Shown here in pieces: positions 1 through 10,140 of a DNA stretch of 21,231 bases. Origin of the DNA: Paramacrobiotus richtersi (lineage: Eukaryota; Tardigrada; Eutardigrada; Parachela; Macrobiotidae); contig JAQGAU010001132.1 in assembly GCA_034698045.1 (NCBI GenBank), positions 1-21,231 on the forward strand, in the 5' to 3' direction. Within the stretch, counting starts at the first letter, position 1, and each line of letters begins with the position of its first letter. The notes under the pieces were generated by a model, which did not search any database, was not told the origin of the DNA, and saw only the letters and a list, made by a program, of their open reading frames with translations. The translations under genes were made by a program, and so were the position numbers.

Positions 1-414
1 TGTCGTTGTTGCATAAGCAAGACATCGCGTCTTGTCGGCATTGATGAATCCCTTGGTGGCGTCGCAGATGCAGCGGTTCTCGAGGTTGCATTTGGACAGA
101 ATATCGTAGCAGCGCTTCCCGGGGGAAGCGCAAGCGCATCCCAAGGGTGCGTTGAAGACCGATCCAATGCAGTGGCGACGAGAGTAATCCTGGCCAGCGG
201 CCGTGTCGTGGCTGCTCTGGATCGCTTCCAAACTAGCCGTAGCGAAATCCATGGCGGAGGGCGTGGCAGCTGTAGTAGCGGTTGGAATGAGTGCGCCTTG
301 GGTGGGCGGATTGATGAATCTGAAGCGGCCCAGCGGAAGAGGGATTACACCCTGCTCCCAAGTGAATGGAACAGCCAGACAAGTGATGGCAATTACCGCA
401 ATGACCAGATGCAT
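1..414 (-). CDS. Secreted cysteine-rich protein, C-terminus cut by window edge
   Basis: An open frame of 138 codons reads leftwards from ATG 414-412 and leaves the window without a stop, so the protein or at least this exon is incomplete. Residues 1-17 form a hydrophobic signal-peptide-like start (MHLVIAVIAITCLAVPF). Residues 20-80 are a low-complexity Pro/Thr/Ala linker. Residues 82-131 hold eight cysteines (82, 93, 95, 102, 109, 115, 117, 131) with C-x-C pairs, a spacing reminiscent of EB-type or EGF-like disulfide-bonded extracellular modules. High GC and clean coding bias support a real gene. The function is unknown; an extracellular or secreted role is inferred from the signal peptide and cysteine pattern. 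Confidence is good that it is coding, low for the domain family. Confidence 0.7.
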   Translation of the reverse strand, partial: MHLVIAVIAITCLAVPFTWEQGVIPLPLGRFRFINPPTQGALIPTATTAATPSAMDFATASLEAIQSSHDTAAGQDYSRRHCIGSVFNAPLGCACASPGKRCYDILSKCNLENRCICDATKGFINADKTRCLAYATTT

Positions 415-474
415 CTTGCGCAAATAGGATAATTTGCGATTGAAAAGGAAACCTGAACCGTCGAAGCTACTTAC
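415..474 (-). other. Putative 60-nt 5'UTR intron of the secreted cysteine-rich gene
   Basis: On the minus strand a strong donor (AAG|GTAAGT, GT at 474-473) lies upstream of the start codon, and the sequence just before the ATG ends in CAAG (AG at 416-415). The implied 60-nt intron matches the 57- and 60-nt introns of the transporter gene in this window. The upstream exon would carry an ATG at 524-522 whose frame differs from the main protein, giving a small upstream ORF. The acceptor is not ideal (no clear pyrimidine tract), so this is a prediction. Confidence 0.35.
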
Positions 475-1611
475 CTTGCTTGGTAGTAACTGTGAAGATC
501 GACCTCGTCGCAACAGTTGTACATTTAAAGTAGAAGTGATCTTTATGATATACCGTCGCAAAAAAAGATGAAGAGGAATGCGGCTCAGTTCTTTTTCAAG
601 CGTTACCCTAAGATTCTTCATTTAGCGCACAGAAATGTGCAAGTGCCTGAAGCCAGGATGTGACCCGCCTGGGTCAATCGACAGCCAGATGTGTTAACAA
701 CTTAAACTGCACCTACGTACTTCTGTACAGTACATGTCGGTGACCGCCAATCGGTCGTACAGGTTTTAAGCAACCAACCAGCTATAGGTAGCCGTCAGCG
801 TTGCCGTATCACAGCTGGCTTTTTCAGCTGCACTGTGCAGCATTTTTCTTAACCGGTTTCCTTTCCATTTGAGTCGTTACCGTGCGAAATCGTATTAGGA
901 AAAGCTACGGCGATTGTAGATTAATTTTACCTCTTGGCAAGGACTCTCTGTCCGGCAGTAAAAAATCTCACGCTATTTTTTCGCGCAAACAGCATACAAA
1001 TTTGCTAAAGTCAGCGCACATATACAAAAGAAAGCCGCACATTAATCGTTAGCCGCACGCAAACTTCTTTTGCGCATGTAAACTGACGAATGTAATGAAC
1101 GTAATCTCCTCATTATTTTATACATTTAAACGATTTGCAGTAGTCATTTTAGCGCCAGCACTGTCATGTCACTTTACCAATAAGGCAGTTCATTTGAACG
1201 ATATCCGGGTGTATTGTTGTACAGATGTAATCACATCTATCTGTGTTTATTGCTGTACCATGGTATGATATGCGTTAAAATATACATCTATCTTAATTTC
1301 ATTCAGTTGGGAAAATAACATTTTTTATTAATCCCAGCTGATCATACATAACGAAAACAGAAGTACGTATATCAATAACTATTTCGAAAACCCCGGGGGA
1401 AAGCTAATTATAAATAGGACACGAGCAAACTTTATCCGTACCAAACGAGCTCGTTATTACTAGAAGCGTAAAGACATATTTTAATTAAAAATCTCACAAA
1501 TTTGAAGCAATTTAAACGACATATCCAGTTGTAAGAAACAACTAAGGAATTACTAAAACTGAACAATAACATACAACTGAACTAACGTCAAGTGCTTCAG
1601 TCACGTGTGTG
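475..1611. other. Non-coding stretch, no gene recognised
   Basis: AT-rich sequence with only short random frames. It would contain the 5' region of the minus-strand secreted-protein gene. A TATAAATA box lies at 1409-1416 on the plus strand, but no convincing first exon follows it. A well-formed 3' splice site (ACTAAC branch-like motif at 1581-1586, then TTCAG ending at 1600) lies just before the helicase-like fragment. Confidence 0.5.
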
Positions 1612-1710
1612 ATGTTTTACAAGAATTTTCTGTTGATTCGGACATTGAAGCGGGCGCAGCATGTGCGCCAGCAGTTATTGAGGATTGTGGACCGGCATCA
1701 GTTGGATATT
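1612..1710 (+). pseudogene. Fragment of DEAH-box splicing helicase C-terminal region (DHX8/Prp22-like)
   Basis: The 33 codons from ATG 1612 (start MFYKNFLLIRTLKRAQHVRQ, ending DRHQLDI) align without gaps to the segment of DHX8/Prp22-type RNA helicases that has the Y-x-N-F, R-S-L-R-R-A-Q-D-x-R-K-Q and D-R-H-K-L-D landmarks, by my recollection of the family about half identical. Similarity stops abruptly after the LDI; the frame runs on to a stop at 1831-1833 with no resemblance to the helicase, and no flanking helicase exons are visible. A branch-like motif and AG acceptor precede it (exon could start at 1601), so this may be a displaced or captured exon rather than a processed copy. I call it a relic; a small exon of an unrecognised gene remains possible. 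Confidence 0.5.
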
Positions 1711-2012
1711 CGTTTACTCTTCTTCGCTTTTATTACTTGGCTTGCAACTACAAATAAAGTAGATAAGTATGTACTTACACATTTCAGGACGCTTACGTAT
1801 AAAACAAGTCCATACAATTACGTAGAATCGTAGATATCAATCCACGAAACCCATCCCGTCACAAATTAAAAAATCACCCTACGGAAAATAAAATTATTAG
1901 AGTATTTGATCATTTTATTTCGAACACGTTACTGCTTTACTTGATTTTAAGAAAAATTAAAAGCTAAGCGGGAAATAGAAATGCCGATGTATTTCCCAAT
2001 CAAGCAACGTTA

Positions 2013-2291
2013 ACCCGATGCCAATATCTTACTTATTTTCTGTGGACCGTTTCTGTCGTTGTAGAATACAAAGCCCGCAAGGACAGTCAAATGCACAAAG
2101 ACCAGACCCGCAAAGGGGACGGTGATCCCGCACCGTCCCCAAATCCGGCCGATCAGCGGGATCCCTCAACGAACATCAAGATCCGGCAATTCCGCATCGG
2201 GCTCCAAGCCCAGCGCCGTGTAAATGCCACTTGACCTTTTCTCTTGCACATGTTGTTGCCATTGTAAAATGCCGCCTTGTTCAGTACTTTC
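2013..2291 (-). other. Unidentified GC-rich frame with membrane segment, possible exon or broken gene
   Basis: Minus strand, one frame: an open block 2291-2169 ending in the sequence YTALGLEPDAELPDLDVR then TGA (2168-2166), followed directly in the same frame by an open block 2165-2013 with a strongly hydrophobic stretch (GITVPFAGLVFVHLTVLAGF) typical of a transmembrane helix, ending NDRNGPQKI before a donor-like GTAAGA. The base composition is more GC-rich and gene-like than the surroundings. It could be two exons, or one exon bounded by the AG just before 2165, or a pseudogene with one stop. I do not recognise the family. Confidence 0.3.
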
Positions 2292-2600
2292 TCAACTGTG
2301 TTGTCACAATATTTCGTATTACTCTGCAGCGAAATTATTAATCTCAATGTGTGGCAAAAGTGTCCATTTCTCTAAAACGGACAGCAAGTCATGCTCATGC
2401 TCCTGCAAATAATCCCTATGACCGAGTTGGAGCGGTGATGTTTAGCTTGTCGTCGGGGTCTTTTTGGCCCAATTAAAAAACCGGCCGACCAGTACGATAT
2501 TTGGTGGGTTTAGGCAGGGATCGTGTATTGGATATGATTGCGTGTGAGGGTGTAAAAATAGCCACCACAAGTCAGTTGACGGAAATAATCCGTAAATGGT

Positions 2601-2632
2601 GGTCTGGACACTGCGTGGTCTGGACACTGCGT
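2601..2632. repeat. Exact 16-bp tandem duplication
   Basis: The unit ggtctggacactgcgt occurs twice head to tail (2601-2616 and 2617-2632). It is non-coding as far as can be seen and is likely a replication-slippage event. Confidence 0.9.
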
Positions 2633-2807
2633 TCGCGCAACCAAATATTGGTTCGACAAGCTGTAGTCTGTAGAATGGCACCATTGACGTAGATGATTCA
2701 TTCCAGAGCAAATCAAATCAGACAAATTACTCGCAAAAAGTTGAACTTTCGCAACAGAGACCATAGCTTTTGTTCAGGCACCCCGAATGCGTATGGGACT
2801 ATGCCAA

Positions 2808-2834
2808 AGCCAAAGACAATAATTGTCTTTGGCT
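2808..2834. repeat. 27-bp palindrome (13-bp arms, 1-nt centre)
   Basis: The arm agccaaagacaat (2808-2820) and its exact reverse complement (2822-2834) are separated by one A. It lies about 90 bp beyond the stop codon of the minus-strand transporter gene, so it would sit in or near its 3' UTR and could form a hairpin. Function unknown. Confidence 0.85.
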
Positions 2835-2922
2835 GACAGCCAAACGTAACATGACCGGATACCAAAAACCTCCGACGATAAAACACATAAGTTAGCACGA
2901 AAAAGAGATTCCACTGTAACTG

Positions 2923-5652
2923 TTACGCACAGACTTCATCCAGACTTTTCTCAAGTGGACACCGTCGACGCTGCACAAACTCCAGAACAACAATAACGGA
3001 AGCAATCACAACCGACAAAATCAATTCCGCCGAACTGACCCAGAACGTGATCCCATACACCGGCTTATAGTCCTTCGTGACCTCATACAAGTAACCTGTC
3101 AAAAATAGCAAACTTGGATGCAGAAACAGTCCAGCGTCTGTTTTTCTTAATTTACCTCCAATAGGAATTCCAACCATGGAGGCTATTCCACGGACAAACT
3201 GTGAGTGCCTAGAAGCGCTGGGCAACTGCTCCAGACCAATCCGGCTGATCAGGATGATGGACATGAGCGATATGAATGGACCTACAACATGGATATACGT
3301 CAGTACATCTCATAGTTCACACGAAGCAAACGACGTACAAACAAAGAATCCAAACAATCCACAGAGAAACATCAATGTCCAATAATCCCCGCACGCCGGG
3401 ATGAAGGCCACGATCACCGCCAAAATGGTAATCGCGACGTTATGCACAATCAGGGGATCCACACTGAACCGGTCCGTCAACCAACCCCAAAACAAACGAC
3501 CCATAATGTTCGTTATACCGATGGCTGGTATCAGGAAGCCAATCTCAGTTGCGGTCATATTCGGGATGTTCTTCGCCGCAAAGTCGTTGATAAAGCTGAA
3601 TGGGATGTAAAACGCCACCATACCGAAAAACCCGGAGATACTGTAGATGAGAAACATCTGGTTCTTGTAAATACTGAGATCGGCGAGTTCTGTTAGAGCC
3701 CGGCGAAATTCCATGGGAATGAAGGATTTCGATGGTTTCACTTCTGTGGTTTCGGTGGTATTGCCGCCGTTCTGATTGTGTCCATTTAACAGCTTCGATT
3801 CTTCTCTTTCCCGCATTCCACGGTCAAGATACTTTAAACTTCCTTGAACGACAACGTCTTTTCGAGCCAACGGTGGAAAGAATTCAGTATGTTTGATCGT
3901 GTGGATCTCCTGAGCAATGTCGGGAGTAGAAAAGTAGTGACGATTGGCTGCGTCGGCGTTTTTAAAATTTCCTGTAAACTTCAGTTTTTATCATCGTAAC
4001 AAGTCATTATTAACACGAAAAAACTGCCACCCGATGTATGATATTGAGGGATATAATTATGTTGCTCCGTAAGTACGGAGTCAAATGGTTCGATTACAGT
4101 ACAAATGAGTTTTGTGACAAGTACGTACCTATACATTTTTTGTTTGCGTATGTTTCACAAACCCTTAGATTTAATTGTAAAGTTCGCAGAACAAAATGTA
4201 CGATTTTCAAACTATACAATATATGCACTATACACTATACACTATACACTATACAATATGTCATACCGTTTTCGATTGTTCGAACGTCAATGCCGTGTAT
4301 GGAATTGTACTTCCGTGAACTAGCGATCCCAGCATCCGACACCGGCTGAGAGTCACTCCACATGCGCTCTCTCGGCGCCTTAACATGGATCAAATCGCGG
4401 AAACTCGGTGGCTGGTCCAGAAAACGCGTATCCTCGACAACAACGTCAGATGCCATCTGGATTTCAATTTGGTCCGTAACCTCTATTGTTAAGGGTTTCA
4501 TGAAGGATCCCGCTATGCAGAGCAGCAGTACCAGTCCGGCCAGCACGAACATGGAACCATCCCATCCATAATGTCCCACAACCAGCTGAATAACCGGCGA
4601 AAATGCCACCATACCCAAACCGCTTCCACAGACGCAGATCCCTACTGCCAGTGCCCGTCGCTTGTCAAAATAATAGCAGACGCACATGATGGACGGGGAG
4701 TAGGTCAGTCCGAAGCCAATACCTGTATAATATAACATATGGGTACAATATATGAACACCATATCAACCAAACGACAACGAGTTTGAAACATCTCAGCTG
4801 GTTTCTTGGTAATTGTGCATTTGGCATTAAGGACAGACTTTGACATTATTAATTAATATACCAAAAATTATGATGATGATAATAAAGTTTACGCTGTTGC
4901 ATATTGCGTAATTCACTTAACACCGATAATATCGTCGAATTGGAAAGGATTCAACGTTCCCGAAACTATCAGGCTACCACACTGACGTCTGTCAAAGCAA
5001 TCAAGCGACGATCTTTAAACTGTATCCTGTTACATATACAAGAAAATTCTACATGTGACCTCCCGTGTATAGAAGTAATAGAACGACCGCATCGTACGTG
5101 CAGCATACTACTGTAATATTATTATTGTGAAATATTAATGCTGTAACAATCACCTCCAACAACTCCAAAGGTTCCCATAAGCGCAGCCACCGATCCGCAG
5201 AAAGCGCTGGCCACAAATGCACCGGCTGCGATCAATGATCCGGAAAATATAACGGCCCGGAATCCGAAGGCATTCGTCAAGGCACTAGAGAAGGGGCCTA
5301 TACGGTGGACAACCAAAATACAAATTAAAATGATGTACGATCAAACCGCAGTAACATTTTACCCATGCATAAATAAACTCCATTCAGTAGCGAACCGACC
5401 CAGGAAATTTTGTCTTTTCCATCTTCTGTGAAAACTTCCGACCATTCGTCCAGATAGATTGCAAAAGAATAGGAGATACCATCCACAATGAAACTACAGA
5501 AGAAGGATGCGGCAACAATCACCTGAAATAGTCCGTAAAAGATTGCGTATTTCACTCATTTCAGTGGTGAATAGCATCACAATCGAACCATATCTGTATG
5601 TTCATAACAAACTTACCCATCCATAACCTCCATCGGGAATACTAGGCACCAT
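2923..5652 (-). CDS. SLC16-family monocarboxylate transporter-like protein (MFS), 7 exons
   Basis: Predicted coding exons on the minus strand: 5652-5617, 5522-5363, 5297-5154, 4722-4267, 3971-3339, 3281-3156, 3095-2923. Total 1728 nt, 575 aa. Every splice after the first is phase 1 with GT...AG; introns are 94, 65, 431, 295, 57 and 60 nt. Residues 7-12 read DGGYGW, the SLC16 signature at the start of helix 1. Residues 130-141 read YYFDKRRALAVG, the second family signature in helix 5. A hydrophilic loop at about residues 200-320 separates two groups of membrane helices, and the C-terminal half keeps the GR...GWLTDR motif and the GIASMVGIPIGG segment. A plasma-membrane proton-coupled or facilitative carrier of small acids is the family role; the actual substrate is not predictable, and orphan members of the MCT12/13/14 type are as likely as lactate carriers. 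An AG acceptor at 5680-5679 suggests a further 5' exon upstream of the start. Confidence 0.88.
4227..4254. repeat. (ACTATAC)x4 minisatellite in transporter intron 4
   Basis: Four perfect 7-bp units in tandem, starting about 12 nt inside intron 4 from its donor (4266-4265) on the minus strand. Variation in copy number here could affect splicing of the adjacent exon, but nothing shows that it does. Confidence 0.9.
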
Positions 5653-7034
5653 CTGTCCTCTCGACGTGCTTCCTTTACCTAAATAATTGTCGTCACAAGA
5701 GTAAAGTCACAGCGTTGGCCCGCATTAAAATATAAAAAATAAACGCCGACAGGTCGCGTACGTATACTACAGTAATACAAATAACTAATAAGACATGTCC
5801 GGAAGACAGTAATTATAAGAAGAGTTTAATAACTAAGAAAAGCAAACAATAACTGGACCCATGTCTACCAGCTCTGTTTCTCCAAATACCACCAGCTAAC
5901 GGGTCTTTGGAGACAAGTTTTTCTCACACTATCTGCAAGTGCGCAGGCATTTCGCGGTTGCCATTTCACGATAGAAATTTTCATAGAAAAGACTATAGAA
6001 TGAGCTGCTAGCCGGGGAAAAATCTTTCTTATTTGCGAAGACTAGATTTTGCGCAAAAGCCCATGATGTGAAGTACCTCGTCCGAGTGGACCACCAAAAC
6101 CACCAAACAAGATTTAAAAATATCGGTGTTGATCGCCAACATGAGCTGCCGCACTGGCGTTTACAAACTACCCCTCGACACGGTTGCACGGCTTCGGGTC
6201 GACGCGTCGAAATACCTGTTAATATTCTCGATCCTGCTTCCGCTTCACAGCGTTTAATTGAGCACCACATCGGAGTCTTCTCCGCCAGATGTTTCCTTCA
6301 CTTGGATAGCATACTTTCCGGCCACCATTTTTCATTCTTACGGGGGTACCAGCTCATGAACGGTGAACTATATCTCGGGAAGTTGATCACAAACAAAGGG
6401 CAAAAATTAAGAAAAGGACTTCAAGTGTCGTGGTTAATCTATTGTCAACTTAAAGTAACATAACGCACCATAAACAATCATAACTTCAAAAGGAAATTCT
6501 CTCAGCGTTTATAGGTGAAAAAAAAGAGTGAAAAGCGTCCAGAAAATGCGTGACGCAAGGAGCCCGCATGCAGTCACGAATTATGACGAAACAACAAGAA
6601 AAAATGCGCCAGCCGCAGTGACGTCAGGAGTGCTGTAAAGGAAATTCGGCTTTCCGGCCGGAAGCCTGTGACACAGAACGAAATTTCACCTAACTGCCTC
6701 CCCACCTGCCTAAACACAAATGCCGTCATGCATTCTTTTTTGGAATTATTTAATTTTTCATAGAACATTCTGTGAATGCTTCGTTTTCTGTAGACACTAC
6801 TGCTATTTTCTGAATCTGATCACTAAATTACTTATGATAACTTATCGTTAATGATTTCGTTTATGCTTTTAATGGTTCTACTGTACTTCCTTCAACCTCT
6901 GCTTCTTCTACTGATTAGTATGAGGGCCAGATTTTCACTGGAACGTGGCTAGCCTGAAAGTTTTGTAAACCTCTCCTGCAAACTACACCATCGCAGTCCC
7001 TGGGACAGCTTGTAGTCATTGCCATCAAGGAACC
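5653..7034. other. Intergenic region between transporter and F-box copy A; unassigned ORFs
   Basis: It probably contains the 5' end of the minus-strand transporter gene and the promoter of copy A. A GC-richer block at about 6060-6460 has overlapping frames on both strands (131 codons plus, 113 codons minus). Neither shows a domain I recognise, so I do not call a gene. The last ~180 bp (about 6850-7034), including a pyrimidine-rich cttcaacctctgcttcttct stretch, resembles the regions upstream of copies C and D and so belongs to the duplicated unit. Confidence 0.45.
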
Positions 7035-9099
7035 ATGATCAAAACTGCCATCCAACGATGGGACGCCGTGGATGTCCTGATGGAGAATGGTACGAAGCAG
7101 TTCGGCTACGTCGTGGATATGGATAAAGACAATCTCGTGATTGATTTCGGGAATGGTGCTCCAGCCACCAAAACTTCACGCATAGTCCGCCAATCTGCAG
7201 CCACATGTCGTGAATCGACTAATCATAGCCAATACAATTTCGAAGCGGTTGTACAGTCATGCCCAAGTCTTCCATATACTTGGTACCCTGCTCGATTGTT
7301 ATTGTGCAATGATTTGGGTTTCGTTCTGGTGGAAATACTCATTAACAATCAGAAAGAGGAATACGTGTTGCCCCCGGATCATGTTCGCCTATTCGTGAAC
7401 CATCTCCCCTGCTTCCGGTCCGTTGACACACCGTTCAGAAAAATCCGAACTCGTGTGCCCAAGGAGTTTGTTGTGGATGATCGGGTGCGGAAGTTGTGGA
7501 TGGAGGGACTACCTCACAGGAAGATTATATATCTAAAAGAGGGATTTTTGTGCTATATGATGGAAGACAAACCGGAAATCGAGGAAACCCAGCGGAAGCA
7601 GGTACATACCTACATAGAAAAAGTATTGAAGACGGAAGCTGAGAATGTCAGCGGAAGCTTTACCCCAAAGTCGGGCACACAGGCGATTTGTGCTGCGTAT
7701 TTAAGAGGACTGTACAGTAGCTTATAATGACTTGTTGACTACTGTCCTTCGAGTTTTCGACCGTTGCTTGGTAAAAGTTATTCATTGCTCAGTTTTATTA
7801 TAGCGACGTCTACTGAAAAGGACTTTGGAACTACTCAAAACAAAGCCGGATTCAGCTGATCGATCCATGACGAACACAAGTAAGCGCCCTACCACAGGAG
7901 GCGGCGATACGTGCCGCGACATCAACAAGACAATTCCGCCGGAAATTTTGCTCAAAATCTTCAAGTTGCTGGACACGGAACAGCAAGCTCGGGCGCGGCG
8001 CGTATCTGGGAAGTGGAACGCTTTATTACACTTTCCTGAGATTGTCGGTGAAGTGCGTATTCAGTGCACGAAGGGAACCGAAGAGGACGAAGAGGAGTCG
8101 TACCGAAAAATCGCTGCATGTCTGCATAAGAATATTTCCGATACAACCCGAAATCTCACCTTGACAGGTTCCGGCACATGGCCAGTCTTCGCCATCATCG
8201 ACATGTTTCGGAATATTCGTCGGTCTGAACCACTTCAGACGGTGATTCTCTCGGACTGGGAACAACCCTTCCACAACTTCTACGGTTGTTGTCTTACCGC
8301 ACCGGAAGGCACTCCCGTGTTCCAATTGCGCACGACATTCGGGAGAATTTGCCGGTATCTGGTCTTCGATAACGTAACCATTGTTGATGTTGAGTGTGAC
8401 TTCCTCGATGGGCCCAATACCAGCGATTATACGTATCCGGTACCCAAGAACTGTCTGAGCATTCACATTGTCAACGGCCGAATCGACCTGCAGTCTCCAA
8501 GCAGCTCGTGCGATTTCTGGGATCTCTTGGAAGCGTATTGTCCTTCTGTGGATCTGGAGTCCAGTATAGTGCCGGCGGCGTTCCAGTCGGCCGTGTTCGA
8601 GGAGCCCGATAACAGCGAAGAGATTGACTTTTGGATTAGTATCAGTCAGGTATCCCGTTCTGTCCGTACCCGTTGACAGTCATTTCGTTGATATTTTGTC
8701 AAAGAAGGCGCGTAACTATTTTCATAGTGAAAAGTGTTTTTTCCAGTTTTTTTTTCGGCGTGGAAAGTTTTATGCTACTTAACCATCCTTTTTGTCTTTT
8801 GGGACTACATTCTGAAATTGTCACATTTCGAACTTGATCGGAAGAGAATGAATAATATTATGGCACGTTTCGATTTTCATATAAGTACCGTTTCCGATGT
8901 TGTGTAGATTCTGTTTGGATTTGAATGCTGTGATCCCCGGGCATCTAACGAACGCCGTTCCATGTTCAAGCTGGGTGTATTTCCGGACTTTGCAGCCATC
9001 AACGTACGGAGTCTGAACAACATAACGCTGAATATACTGGATAAAGTGTTTCGACTGAGCTATTGTCCACTGTGGGGAAAATCTGCTGCCGAGCTATGA
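7035..9099 (+). CDS. FMRP-like Tudor/Agenet plus F-box protein, copy A (intact)
   Basis: Exons 7035-7601, 7804-8649 and 8908-9099, all phase 0, introns 202 and 258 nt, predicted 534 aa. The start ATG 7035 lies in the context aaggaaccATG that is conserved in the other copies. Exon 1 (residues 1-189) resembles the FMRP N-terminal module. Tudor/Agenet-like unit 1 covers about residues 8-50 (VDVLMENG...VVDMDKDNLVIDFGNG). Unit 2 covers about 70-125 (TWYPAR...EYVLPPDHVR). A KH0-like segment beginning FRKIRTRVPKEF covers about 135-185. Exon 2 has an F-box at about residues 229-270 (NKTIPPEILLKIFKLLD...KWNALLHFPEI), then a region with irregular leucine-rich character. Exon 3 encodes a 63-residue tail. 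F-box proteins normally bind Skp1 in SCF ubiquitin ligases; the FMRP-like module may bind methylated ligands or RNA. The F-box call is firm; the FMRP likeness is pattern-based but collinear over the exon. Confidence 0.78.
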
Positions 9100-9747
9100 A
9101 TATCAAAGAGATGTTGCAGTATGTGTCATTTCTTTTTGAATTGTGTAGGAGTTTTGGTACCGTTGGCATGTGCTGTCATCGGATGCTGACAAAATGATTG
9201 TTTATAATTATGGTCGGGATTTTACTGCTTTTTAATTTATGCGCAGCTTTCAGACAAAGTCGAACACATTAAAACAACTAATCATCCTTACTGAATGTAC
9301 GTTTTTTTCATTTACAACCCAAGTTTCTTTGTTAGATTTGGCTCTGGTTAATGGCAGAAGCTTGGCTCTTACTGTAAGTACGGCCGGGGGGCAGTTACGT
9401 GCTAACACCCTGGGCGGCAGTCGTGCACCGCGACACAATTTAATAACATAATTTTTTATTAATTTTAATTTTGGAGTGATGACTGGTTGTTAACGGGAAA
9501 CAGGCTACTGGTTGTCTTGTTTTTCGGTTTTACTGAAAAGAACTTTCTGGCTTCGTTGAAGTTTTCCTCTGGTTTTACTGATTGTTTTCTCCCATATTTC
9601 CGTTAATATTCACTTTGCACGGAATTTTAGAATTTTCTGTCTTATTTCTGATTATGAGAGATGTCTTTCTGCGTTTGCACTTTTTGCGGATTTTCATCTC
9701 CATTCTAATTGTATAAGTATTTTAATGCAGTGGTTGTATAATGGTTG
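9100..9747 (+). other. Spacer between copy A and esterase relic; carries deletion scar
   Basis: No intact gene. 9230-9434 is closely similar to 16640-16858 downstream of copy C, including a CCGGGGGGCAGTTACG block (9384-9399). From about 9440 the similarity jumps to 18935 onward, i.e. intron 4 of the esterase gene. The sequence that in copy C encodes the helix-turn-helix exons and esterase exons 3-4 is missing, which places a deletion breakpoint at about 9434-9440. Confidence 0.7.
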
Positions 9748-10140
9748 AATTATGGAGTCGCCGCAAATCGCATCATCCTAATCTCACCCCCGCCATCCAA
9801 CCAGGAAGCCTGGACCAAAGAGTGCCAGAAACTCGGCCGGACAGTGTCCACACGGGATAACAGCGTCATCCAGCGGTATGCCTTGCTGGCGGGAATCGTG
9901 GCACAACAACAAGGAGCACAGTTCGTTGATCTCTTTACCGCCATGTCCAGCTGCCCCGACTGGACATCCCTCTTCACCGATGGTCTGCATCTCAACGCGG
10001 AAGGAGCGCAGAAAATGTACAGTGTTTGGGAGTCGGGACCATCCTTGGATATCACTCTGCAGTCGTGTACGATGCGCTTCCCGGACTAGAAGGAAGTTGA
10101 TCCGGACCAACCGGAAGTGGATTTTGAGGCTGTTTCGTAA
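9748..10140 (+). pseudogene. Relic of IAH1-like SGNH esterase, last exon only
   Basis: Closely similar to the final exon (19412-19798) of the esterase gene downstream of copy C. It begins NYGVAANRIILISPPPSNQE, keeps the block V DGLHLN catalytic motif, and runs to the ancestral stop TAA at 10138-10140. Earlier exons with the catalytic serine, glycine and asparagine blocks are absent. The Trp codon TGG of the intact copy is TAG here (10087-10089), two extra codons lie just upstream of the GPSLDI motif, and the splice acceptor GTAG is changed to GTTG. It cannot make an active esterase. The frame starting at 9745 has no ATG. Confidence 0.8.

Larger units (their letters stand above)
2292..2922. 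other. Intergenic region downstream of the transporter gene
   Basis: No gene recognised. Short frames on both strands overlap each other and show no domain. It holds an exact 16-bp tandem duplication (2601-2632) and a 13-bp-arm palindrome (2808-2834). No canonical AATAAA for the minus-strand transporter gene is evident near its stop codon, so its 3' end is not defined here. Confidence 0.5.

Noticed and set aside
1409-1416. TATAAATA box as the promoter of a plus-strand gene
   Set aside because: No convincing first exon follows and the region is AT-rich, so the match has little weight.
3310-3870. Minus-strand 186-codon frame with alternative end ...CTSFASCEL
   Set aside because: A donor GTACGT at 3338 followed by an acceptor at 3282 restores perfect alignment with SLC16 proteins over the next helix; the tail is intron translation. 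A second donor (GTGAAC) would give a 39-nt intron and a poorer alignment.
4235-4846. Minus-strand 203-codon frame starting with an ATG in transporter intron 3 and running past exon 4
   Set aside because: Both ends are intronic. The SLC16 alignment begins exactly at the acceptor (4723) and leaves at the donor 4266, so neither the ATG nor the stop of this frame belongs to the protein.
8026-8466. Minus-strand 146-codon frame opposite F-box exon 2 (similar shadows at 11930-12232 and 15360-15992)
   Set aside because: Shadow frames opposite conserved coding sequence. They break at different places in the three copies, whereas the plus-strand frame is conserved.
7825-8676. F-box frame beginning at TTG 7825 as a separate gene
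   Set aside because: TTG is not a eukaryotic start. The frame is open back to the acceptor at 7802-7803, and exon 1 ends with a phase-0 donor in all copies, so it is exon 2 of one gene.
9745-10089. Stand-alone esterase gene after copy A
   Set aside because: No ATG, no catalytic serine, glycine or asparagine blocks, acceptor lost and premature TAG. It is a one-exon relic.
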